Source of the DNA: Anaerolineales bacterium Chloro_02
Lineage (GTDB): Bacteria; Chloroflexota; Anaerolineae; Anaerolineales; Anaerolineaceae
NCBI GenBank assembly: GCA_001603765.1
Contig: LUZV01000001.1
Span: forward strand, 1-5,849
Direction: 5' to 3'
DNA: 5,849 nucleotides
Shown here: one piece after another, positions 1-5,804 of the stretch
How positions within the stretch are numbered: the stretch's first letter is position 1
Layout of the letters: each line of letters begins with the position of its first letter
Made by a program: the position numbers and the translations under genes
Notes under the pieces: model-generated
The model's database searches: none
Told to the model about the DNA's origin: nothing
Seen by the model: the letters and a program-made list of their open reading frames with translations, nothing else

Positions 1-2
1 GC

Positions 3-1016
3 AGATTCCCGTTAAGCGCTTCGATTGAGTTGACTGAACGCTGTAATCTCAACTGCGTTCACTGCTTTATCAATCAGCCGGCTAACGACCCGGTTGCCGA
101 GGGGAAGGAACTCAGCACACAGCAGTGGAAGACGATAATCGACCAATTAGCAGACGCGGGCACGCTCTTTTTGCTGATTACCGGCGGTGAGCTGCTCCTG
201 AGGCAGGACTTTCCCGAAATATTTACACACGCCTGCCGGAGAGGTATGCTGGTTACGGTCTTTAGTAATGCCACCATGCTGACCCCCGAGCTGATTGACC
301 TGCTGGCAGAATGGGGTGTGCATTCTCTTGAGGTGTCACTCTACGGCGCGACGCGCGAGACTTATGAGGCGGTCACTCGTCAGGCGGGTTCCTTTGACCG
401 CTGCCTGCGGGGGATTGAGCTTGCGCTTTCGCGCGGGATCAAAATCAGCCTGAAGACGGTGCTGCTAACTTCTAACCTTCATGAGTTGGAAGCAATGCAA
501 GCTTTGACCGAGAAATTCGGGCTAGAGTTCCGCTACGACAGCACCCTTTGGCCGCGTCTGGACGGCAGCAAAGCCAACCTGCAATATCAGATTGGCAATC
601 AGGAGATCCTTAAACTCGACTTGGCAGATCCAAAAAGACGGGAAGCCTGGGAGAAGACGGCAATGGAATACGATGGTCGTTTGCTTCGGGCGGAGAACGT
701 GTTTTCATGCGGAGCTGGCGAACGGTCCTTCCATATTGACTCAAAAGGGCGGCTGAACCCCTGCATGATGGTGCGACGACCTTCTTATGACATTCTGCAG
801 ATGGGGTTTTCTGAGGCGTGGAAGAAACTTGGCGAGATCCGACACATGAAAAGAAAGCAGAAAACCGCCTGTGAAACCTGCCCAGCGGGGACGCTCTGTA
901 CACATTGCCCTGGCTGGTCGCTGGCTTTTTATGGAGACTACGAGAGCATCGCTCAGGATATTTGTGAGATGGGAAATATTAGACAGGCAATATTTACGAA
1001 AGCGTCTGTGTTATAA
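3..1016 (+). CDS. Radical SAM/SPASM peptide maturase, 5' partial
   Basis: This is an iron-sulfur enzyme of the radical SAM superfamily with a SPASM-type C-terminus, probably a peptide-modifying maturase. Residues below are counted from the TTG at nt 30. The S-adenosylmethionine cluster motif CNLNCVHC (CxxxCxxC) is at Cys5, Cys9 and Cys12, followed by the ITGGE glycine motif near 50-54 and the barrel-strand segment LEVSLYGAT near 100-108. The C-terminus has the SPASM pattern C227-x12-G240-x4-C245, then C281-x2-C284-x5-C290-x2-C293 and C312, enough to bind two auxiliary 4Fe-4S clusters. The frame is open back to the window edge and reads RFPLSASIELTERC. Such enzymes normally have residues before the Cys motif like these, so the TTG is not taken as the start and the gene is treated as cut by the edge. 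The stop is TAA, and the next gene follows after 19 nt, which suggests one transcript. Family assignment is firm; the exact reaction (thioether, C-C bond, epimerisation or other) cannot be read from sequence. Confidence 0.93.
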   Translation, partial: RFPLSASIELTERCNLNCVHCFINQPANDPVAEGKELSTQQWKTIIDQLADAGTLFLLITGGELLLRQDFPEIFTHACRRGMLVTVFSNATMLTPELIDLLAEWGVHSLEVSLYGATRETYEAVTRQAGSFDRCLRGIELALSRGIKISLKTVLLTSNLHELEAMQALTEKFGLEFRYDSTLWPRLDGSKANLQYQIGNQEILKLDLADPKRREAWEKTAMEYDGRLLRAENVFSCGAGERSFHIDSKGRLNPCMMVRRPSYDILQMGFSEAWKKLGEIRHMKRKQKTACETCPAGTLCTHCPGWSLAFYGDYESIAQDICEMGNIRQAIFTKASVL

Positions 1017-1025
1017 TTGAAAGCT

Positions 1026-1030
1026 GGAGG
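1026..1030 (+). promoter_or_regulatory. Ribosome binding site of the small peptide gene
   Basis: GGAGG lies five bases before the ATG at 1036, an almost ideal Shine-Dalgarno match and spacing. It is the best evidence that the short reading frame after it is translated, and it is stronger than the sites seen before the kinase and peptidase genes. Confidence 0.8.
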
Positions 1031-1035
1031 AAATT

Positions 1036-1200
1036 ATGAAGAATCAAAAGAAAGCTTATGCAAGCCCTAAGATTACCAAGGTTAACCTTGTGGTAAAAGA
1101 TTCAGTTCTTGGCACGTGCCATGCCAGCCCGGTGCTCACCCCCAGGCGAGCGGCTGGATGCAACATCGAACTTTCATGCTGGACGGGTCCTGGTCACTAA
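1036..1200 (+). CDS. Putative RiPP precursor peptide, 54 aa
   Basis: This short gene starts with ATG behind a strong GGAGG and ends in TAA. It encodes a 54-residue peptide beginning MKNQKKAYASPKITKVNLVV. The first 26 residues look like a leader: lysine-rich, with a Y-x-x-P motif (Tyr8, Pro11), then a stretch of alternating hydrophobics (I13, V16, L18, V20) able to form a beta strand for docking, ending in DSVLG. The pattern Y-x-x-P ... VLG-x-C resembles small precursors I recall beside radical SAM/SPASM enzymes, but no named family is claimed. The probable core, residues 27-54, contains Cys28, Cys42 and Cys48 (the last two framing CNIELSC), Trp49, a PRR segment, and ends TGPGH. It has no double-glycine export motif and no signal peptide. 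It sits 19 nt after the maturase gene and before the kinase gene, the usual place for a substrate. The coding call is strong; the role as maturase substrate is inferred from context and composition. Confidence 0.85.
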   Translation: MKNQKKAYASPKITKVNLVVKDSVLGTCHASPVLTPRRAAGCNIELSCWTGPGH

Positions 1201-1215
1201 TCCGTCATTGATTAG
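1197..1215 (+). other. Small hairpin overlapping the precursor stop
   Basis: CTAATC (1197-1202) and GATTAG (1210-1215) form a perfect six-pair inverted repeat with a seven-base loop, overlapping the TAA of the peptide gene. It is AT-rich and lacks a U-tract, so it is not a convincing terminator. It could stabilise the 3' end of a peptide message or be chance. The rest of the 97-base gap to the next gene (to about 1297) shows no promoter I would defend. Confidence 0.3.
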
Positions 1216-1269
1216 CCTTCATTTTCGTGTGGGCTGATGTAAAAAATCTAACAATTTGGTTGCTGTATA

Positions 1270-1274
1270 GGAGA
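1270..1274 (+). promoter_or_regulatory. Likely ribosome binding site of the kinase-like gene
   Basis: GGAGA, immediately after an in-frame TAG stop at 1268-1270, is the only good Shine-Dalgarno-like site ahead of the kinase-like frame. No ATG, GTG or TTG lies at the normal distance in that frame. The codon at the best spacing (five bases) is ATC at 1280, and the first conventional start is TTG at 1298, 23 bases away. The site therefore raises the start-codon problem rather than settling it. Confidence 0.5.
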
Positions 1275-1297
1275 AAGTTATCAATCAGACAATTACC

Positions 1298-2176
1298 TTG
1301 AAACCAGGTTTGGAAGTCGCGAAGTACAGGCTACACTTTATCACACAGGATAAGAACTTAAAACCGGAGACTCCTCCCTGGCACTCAGGTTTCAGCATTC
1401 GTAACGATAAAACCGAGGGAACACAAACCTCGGTTTTTTGTCATGACTTTTCATTTAACCTTCATAATCAGCCCATTTCCGGCGGGACCGAACGGCTGAA
1501 GCCGGTTGCCAGCAACGAAATTTGGGAACTTTGGCGGGATCAAGAGGGACAGTTCATTTTTGTCAATCCAATGCAAGCTCTCTTGAGGAAGGTGGTCATC
1601 AACCCCGATTTCACCCAAGGGGATCTATTTGGAGATTTTTCCGTGGGCGGCGAGGCTTTGGCGTATCCACTTCCGCAAGACCTGGAGATCGTCTTCTTCG
1701 CGAACTGGCTGGGAAAGTTCGGCGATTTAATCCTGCATGCTTCCGGGATCGCGGTGGACGGCAAGGGTTATGCCTTTGTGGGGCCGTCCGGGGTGGGCAA
1801 GTCTACCCTGGCTGGCAGGCTCAGCCAGAGGGCTGGGGTGACGGTCTTAGGAGAAGACCAGCTCATTTTAAGGCGCATGGGCAACTGCTTCTGGCTTTTT
1901 GGCACCCCCTGGCACGAAAACTCATCCATGCGCGCGCCGATCGGCGTGCCGCTCGAGAAGATTTTTCTGTTGGATAAAAAAGATGAAGACACGCTTTCTG
2001 AGGCGACCCCTATGCAAGGCGTGACCCGTTTGCTCCAGACAGCTTTTATCCCTTATTACCGGGCAGAACTGATTCAGACCTTCCTTGAGCGGCTGGATAC
2101 GTTGGCTGCTGAGGTTCCGATCTATCATTTCAGCTATCTGCCCGGAAACGAGATTTTAAATCGAGTGATCGCTTAG
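1298..2176 (+). CDS. HPr kinase/phosphorylase-like P-loop protein
   Basis: This 292-residue protein (if TTG at 1298 is used) resembles the C-terminal kinase domain of HPr kinase/phosphorylase. The sequence shows LHASGIAV (146-153), a Walker A loop GPSGVGKST (162-170), and LGEDQLIL (184-191), where Glu186-Asp187 occupy the place of the paired acidic residues of true HprK. GTPWHE (202-207) and PIGVPLEKIFLLDK (214-227) follow, as in HprK-like proteins of peptide clusters. I do not see the signature segment of genuine HprK, and no HPr gene is nearby, so a role in sugar regulation is unlikely. Related kinases in some lasso-peptide loci phosphorylate the precursor; by analogy this one may act on the upstream peptide, whose core offers Thr27, Ser31, Thr35, Ser47 and Thr50. 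Residues 1-130 are not recognised and may serve substrate binding. The start is uncertain (see 1270-1274), and a terminator-like hairpin lies within codons 38-48. A 37-base gap separates it from the peptidase gene. Fold assignment is good; substrate is inferred. Confidence 0.82.
   Translation: MKPGLEVAKYRLHFITQDKNLKPETPPWHSGFSIRNDKTEGTQTSVFCHDFSFNLHNQPISGGTERLKPVASNEIWELWRDQEGQFIFVNPMQALLRKVVINPDFTQGDLFGDFSVGGEALAYPLPQDLEIVFFANWLGKFGDLILHASGIAVDGKGYAFVGPSGVGKSTLAGRLSQRAGVTVLGEDQLILRRMGNCFWLFGTPWHENSSMRAPIGVPLEKIFLLDKKDEDTLSEATPMQGVTRLLQTAFIPYYRAELIQTFLERLDTLAAEVPIYHFSYLPGNEILNRVIA
1409..1439 (+). terminator. Intrinsic-terminator-like hairpin inside the kinase gene
   Basis: AAAACCGAGG (1409-1418) and CCTCGGTTTT (1428-1437) are perfect ten-base reverse complements around a nine-base loop, and the plus strand continues into six T residues (1434-1439). 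This is the classic A-tract/GC-stem/U-tract shape of a rho-independent terminator. It lies about 37 codons into the kinase-like frame, roughly 210 bases beyond the precursor stop. If active it would let most transcripts stop after the peptide and only some continue to the kinase and peptidase; translation of the kinase would be expected to oppose it. The structure is plain in the sequence, but activity is inferred. Confidence 0.6.
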
Positions 2177-2183
2177 CCGATCA
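2166..2183 (+). other. Short inverted repeat across the kinase stop codon
   Basis: TGATCG (2166-2171) and CGATCA (2178-2183) form a six-pair stem with a six-base loop that contains most of the TAG stop. No T-tract follows, so it is not a terminator. It could affect re-initiation at the peptidase gene, or be chance. Confidence 0.2.
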
Positions 2184-2213
2184 GTGTGCCAACGGTCATT
2201 TCGCATAAGGCAA

Positions 2214-5200
2214 ATGATGATGAAAACGCCGCGAAACAAAATTTTCCATTTATTACTCTTAGTTGTGCTGCTTGCTCATCCCCTCGCGCGGATTCAAGCC
2301 GCCGGACCCACTGGCACGGAGGTCCTTTTAACCCAGTCTGACGCGAACGCGATTCGCTTTACGGTTAACGTTGGCTGGGAGACGCTCAGCCTTGAGTCTG
2401 CGATTACAGACGAGGGAAGTTTTTTGAGCGTGGCTCTTCCTGACGCCGCCAGCACGGACGAAGTTGGCGCGCCGCAACTGCCCGTGATCGGGCGGATGGT
2501 GGCGGTGCCTTTTGGTGTTGAGCTGGAATTGACAGTCATACCGGGCAAGTCTCAAACCCGCCAAGTGAGCGAGCTGGTACTGCCTGTGCCGGAGCAAGTG
2601 AGCGAAGGGCAGATGCCCAACGACCCGAACCAGCCGATGGGGCTGCCGGATTTTCATTCGCGCTACAATATTGACCCGGCTTACTATAAAAACGCCGCGG
2701 TTTATCCTGGGCTGCTTGGAAAAATCGCCAACGAAGGCGTCCTCCGGCAACAGCGCTTGGTTGGGATTGCTCTTTACCCCGTGCAGTACAACCCAGTAAA
2801 GGGAGAACTGACGATCTATGAGAGTTTTGAGGTAGCGCTAACCTTCCGCGGCACGGTTCAACCCGCAAAGCGTTCCACCGCGCCCGAGTCGCCGGCTTAT
2901 GAGGTTTATTACAGCGAGGCGCTGCTCAATTACGAATCCGCGCGCGGCTGGAGGCTGGATGCCAGCAGCCAGAACGAACTCCTGGGCGCGAGCTCGCAGG
3001 CATTTGGCACTGCCAGCCAGCCTTGGTCGCCGCCAAACCCGGGTTGGCGAATTAAAGTCAGGACGGAAGGGATCTATCAACTCACTTATGCAGCGCTGGC
3101 TTCCGCGGGAGTTGACGTGGAACATCTTGACCCGCGCACCTTCCGCATGGAATACCTTGGGCAAGAAATTGCCATCCAGGTCATTGGCGAACAAGATGGA
3201 TCCTTTGATCTTGGCGACAGCGTCATTTTTTATGGTCAGGCGCTGGAAGATAAATACACGCAGGACAACGTCTACTGGCTGACGTATGGCGGAGCGAACG
3301 GTTTACGGATGCAAACCAGGCAGGTTGCGGCCCCAAGCGCACCGATCGCGCCGTGGTACAAGGAGAGAATGCCATTAGAAGAGAATAATTGGTATAACCC
3401 ATCAATTTCGGGAGAGGATAACCTTGAACGCTTCTTGTGGGCAGGGATTTCTGCCCCAGCAGGCGCTTCTGGCCCAGCGTTCACTTATTTATTTAACCTA
3501 ACCTCACCAACATCGGCAGCCGGTCAGCTCGATTTGGACCTGGTGGGACAATCTCCGCATACCCAGGGATATAAAGCCGTTATCGCGCTCAATGGAGCCC
3601 AGTTGGGGGTACTGGAGTGGGCTGGTCTAACCTGGGCTCATTTTTCAGCTACGGTTCCAGCAGGAAAGCTAACTTCAGGCAACAATACCCTGACGATCTT
3701 TCTCGATAACACCGCTGGAACAATATACGATTATGTCTACCTGGATCGGGGAGAGCTAACTTACGGCTCCAACTTTCAGGCGAGGGACGATCGCCTTACT
3801 TTCAGCTACACGCTAGATCAGCCGATTGGCTTTAACTTGCAGGGGTTTTCAACAGCCGCGCTGAGGCTCTTTGACATCCGGGATCCTAATTCCCCGGTAT
3901 CGCTTTGGGGCTTTCGGACGTGGCCAAGCGGGCTGACATATAACCTGTATTTCCAGGAAAACAGCTCGGTTGGCGGGGAGCACCGCTATTGGGCAGCCGC
4001 GCTCAATACCTATCTGAACCCCTACGCGATAGAAGCAGCCAGCTCTTCCGATCTGCTATCTACCGCGCACGGCGCGGATTATCTGGTGATCAGCCACCCG
4101 GACTTCTTGCCTCAGGCTCAGACGCTCGCTGCTCACCGGAGCGGGCAAGGGCTGCGCGCGTTGGCTGTCAATTTGTTTGATATTTATGACCAATTTAACT
4201 ACGGCATCGCCGGACGGGATTCTATCCGCGCTTTTCTGCAATACGCCTATTTTAACTGGCAGGCGCCGGCGCCGGCTTATGTGGTCCTGCTGGGCGATGG
4301 GCACTATAACCCCAAAGGCTTTAATCCAGCGTTTTACGGACCCTGGCGTGAGAGCTTTATCCCGCCCTTCCTGGCGTTCGCGGACCCTGGGCTGGGGGAA
4401 ACCGCGGCGGATAACCGCTACGCGGCAGTTTCTGGCGCGGACAACTTGCCGGATATGATGCTCGGCAGGATGGCTGTAACCACCGCGGCGCAGGCAGAAG
4501 CTTTTGTTAATAAAATTATTGTCTATGAAAGCCTTCCGCCCAACAACGATTGGGGCACGCCGCTTTTAGCCGTGGCAGACAATCCGGATAGTGGGGGCAA
4601 CTTTCCCGCTATTTCGCAGGCTGTGATTTATTCCAGCTATCCGGACAACTTTGCGGTTGAGCGTGTTTACCTGGGAACCACGCATGCGAACGTTACTGCC
4701 GCGAGAGAGGCTATCCTCGCCGCCATCGATGACGGGCGTTTTCTGGTGAACTATATCGGGCATGCCGCGCAGACTCAGTGGAGTGGGTGGGATGATGATG
4801 TGCCAGCTTTCAGAGGCGCTCTGTTGAAATACAGCGATGTGGCGGGATTAAACAATGAGAACAAATATCCTATTATTTCTGCGATGACCTGTTGGGAAGG
4901 TTACTATATTAACCCGAACCCAGTTGGAAGCGACTATGAAGCCTTGGCAGAAGTAATCACGCGCGCCTCGAACAAGGGAGCCGTGGCGAGTTGGTCGCCA
5001 ACCGGTACCAGCGTGGCAAATGGTCACGATATCATCAACCGCGCCTTCTTTAACGCAGTTTTCAGCAGCGTGTTGCCAACCATTGGGCAGGCTGTCCAGC
5101 GTTCCCTGCTGGACCTCTGGGCAACTGGTACCCACCTCGAATTAGCGGATACGTTCTTGCTGTTTGGCGACCCAGCCATGAAATTTCATCGCGGGCTAAG

Positions 5201-5510
5201 CGCGGCGGCTGATCAGTACATCACCAATCAAGAAACTGAGATCATCGTGCCGCAAAACGAAGGGGTGTTGAGCAACGACGTTAACCCCGAAGGATTGCCC
5301 CTTACGGCGGTGTTAGTGAGCGGTCCGTCAAATGGTTTATTTACCTTTTCTGGCGACGGAAGCTTTTCATACCTGCCTAACCCAAATTTCAGTGGAATCG
5401 ACCACTTCGCGTACAAATTGTTTGATGGAGCGCGCTACAGCAACACCGCGGTTGTGACGATTGTCGTGCGAGGCACTTTCAGAACCTACCTGCCAATCAT
5501 TGGGAAGTAA
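2214..5510 (+). CDS. Exported gingipain-like C25 cysteine peptidase
   Basis: This 1,098-residue protein is a secreted multi-domain cysteine peptidase related to gingipains (MEROPS family C25). It begins with a signal peptide (Lys/Arg at 4-9, hydrophobic 10-21, likely cut after Ala29 or Ala30). A propeptide-like region follows (GAPQLPV at 85-91, then MVAVPFGVELELTV). A gingipain-type N-terminal module spans about 278-340 (WRIKVRTEGIYQLTY), and a beta-rich segment about 420-515. The catalytic domain, about 620-990, contains VVLLGDGHYNP, the ADNRY...LPDMMLGRM stretch, the probable catalytic histidine His850 in NYIGHAA and the probable nucleophile Cys893 in SAMTCWEG. A cadherin/Ig-like domain covers about 1010-1086 (GDGSFSYLPNPNFSGIDHFAY), and the protein ends TYLPIIGK. 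Three ATG codons in a row (2214, 2217, 2220) follow AAGG at 2207-2210. The upstream in-frame GTG at 2184 has no such site and would put a polar stretch before the signal peptide. The substrate is unknown; its position suggests a link to the peptide, or an independent extracellular role. Confidence 0.9.
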   Translation: MMMKTPRNKIFHLLLLVVLLAHPLARIQAAGPTGTEVLLTQSDANAIRFTVNVGWETLSLESAITDEGSFLSVALPDAASTDEVGAPQLPVIGRMVAVPFGVELELTVIPGKSQTRQVSELVLPVPEQVSEGQMPNDPNQPMGLPDFHSRYNIDPAYYKNAAVYPGLLGKIANEGVLRQQRLVGIALYPVQYNPVKGELTIYESFEVALTFRGTVQPAKRSTAPESPAYEVYYSEALLNYESARGWRLDASSQNELLGASSQAFGTASQPWSPPNPGWRIKVRTEGIYQLTYAALASAGVDVEHLDPRTFRMEYLGQEIAIQVIGEQDGSFDLGDSVIFYGQALEDKYTQDNVYWLTYGGANGLRMQTRQVAAPSAPIAPWYKERMPLEENNWYNPSISGEDNLERFLWAGISAPAGASGPAFTYLFNLTSPTSAAGQLDLDLVGQSPHTQGYKAVIALNGAQLGVLEWAGLTWAHFSATVPAGKLTSGNNTLTIFLDNTAGTIYDYVYLDRGELTYGSNFQARDDRLTFSYTLDQPIGFNLQGFSTAALRLFDIRDPNSPVSLWGFRTWPSGLTYNLYFQENSSVGGEHRYWAAALNTYLNPYAIEAASSSDLLSTAHGADYLVISHPDFLPQAQTLAAHRSGQGLRALAVNLFDIYDQFNYGIAGRDSIRAFLQYAYFNWQAPAPAYVVLLGDGHYNPKGFNPAFYGPWRESFIPPFLAFADPGLGETAADNRYAAVSGADNLPDMMLGRMAVTTAAQAEAFVNKIIVYESLPPNNDWGTPLLAVADNPDSGGNFPAISQAVIYSSYPDNFAVERVYLGTTHANVTAAREAILAAIDDGRFLVNYIGHAAQTQWSGWDDDVPAFRGALLKYSDVAGLNNENKYPIISAMTCWEGYYINPNPVGSDYEALAEVITRASNKGAVASWSPTGTSVANGHDIINRAFFNAVFSSVLPTIGQAVQRSLLDLWATGTHLELADTFLLFGDPAMKFHRGLSAAADQYITNQETEIIVPQNEGVLSNDVNPEGLPLTAVLVSGPSNGLFTFSGDGSFSYLPNPNFSGIDHFAYKLFDGARYSNTAVVTIVVRGTFRTYLPIIGK

Positions 5511-5583
5511 CCAGGAAGATTAATAGCAATAAAAACACTAATTTGATGCAATTTCCCTCACAATAGAAAAGTTTGGTGTAAAA

Positions 5584-5624
5584 TCCAATTATCGTCATAG
5601 AACGCAAGCCGCGTTCCAATTATC
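5584..5624 (+). repeat. Ten-base direct repeat flanking a hairpin
   Basis: TCCAATTATC occurs at 5584-5593 and again at 5615-5624, 31 bases apart start to start (about three helical turns). Between them GAACGC (5600-5605) and GCGTTC (5611-5616) form a perfect six-pair stem with a five-base loop, the right arm overlapping the second repeat by two bases. The spacing would put both copies on the same DNA face, as in some operators, but no regulator is known here. Confidence 0.45.
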
Positions 5625-5744
5625 TCAAACAATAACGACCGAGGTGCTGGTCAAGATACCATTTCTGACTTCTATAACCTTCGATTTTTTAGGTATAGAG
5701 TTTGGGAATTTTAATCATTTATCCGTTGAATTTGGACCTTTTGG

Positions 5745-5764
5745 TTCAGTTAACTATTCAGTTA
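5745..5764 (+). repeat. Tandem TTCAGTTA pair
   Basis: TTCAGTTA at 5745-5752 is repeated at 5757-5764, and looser TTCA copies follow at 5767 and 5774, just upstream of the gene at 5805. In AT-rich DNA such short repeats arise easily; binding-site function is only a possibility. Confidence 0.25.
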
Positions 5765-5793
5765 GATTCAATTTTCACATTAAATAAACACCT

Positions 5794-5799
5794 GAGGAG
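5794..5799 (+). promoter_or_regulatory. Ribosome binding site of the last gene
   Basis: GAGGAG ends five bases before the ATG at 5805, a strong Shine-Dalgarno match that fixes the start of the truncated gene at the window edge. Confidence 0.75.
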
Positions 5800-5804
5800 A
5801 AAAA

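Larger units (their letters stand above)
5511..5804 (+). other. AT-rich intergenic region, probable 5' control region of the next gene
   Basis: This 294-base gap has no reading frame I would call a gene on either strand and is visibly richer in A and T than the genes around it. I find no clear intrinsic terminator after the peptidase stop. Its length and composition suggest a promoter for the gene at 5805, but -35/-10 pairs such as TTGGAC (5732-5737) with TATTCA (5755-5760), 17 bases apart, match the consensus poorly and are not called. It contains a direct repeat with a hairpin (5584-5624) and short TTCA-based repeats near 5745-5779. Confidence 0.45.

Noticed and set aside
30..32. TTG at 30 as the true start of the maturase
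   Set aside because: It would put the first cluster cysteine at residue 5, too close to the N-terminus for this family, and the frame is open to the window edge with fitting residues before it.
1240..1271. Possible promoter elements (TAAAAA, TATAGG) before the kinase-like gene
   Set aside because: No matching -35 at proper spacing, and TATAGG overlaps the ribosome binding site, leaving no leader.
1522..1977. A 151-residue frame within the kinase-like gene
   Set aside because: It overlaps the P-loop gene in another frame, is rich in Arg and Gly as shadow frames are, and has no recognisable motif.
2184..2213. In-frame GTG at 2184 as the start of the C25 peptidase
   Set aside because: No ribosome binding site precedes it, and it would add a polar ten-residue stretch before a normal signal peptide. 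AAGG at 2207-2210 with the ATG cluster at 2214-2222 fits better.
2328..2750. Minus-strand frames opposite the peptidase gene, the longest 140 codons
   Set aside because: They lie wholly antisense to a well-supported gene with clear domain motifs, have no family features, and reflect codon bias on the opposite strand.
4261..4276. GC-rich palindromic GGCGCC run in the peptidase gene
   Set aside because: It is explained by Ala-Pro codons (QAPAPAY) in the catalytic domain and has no T-tract or regulatory setting.
5637..5652. GACC...GGTC inverted repeat
   Set aside because: Only four base pairs around an eight-base loop; expected by chance.
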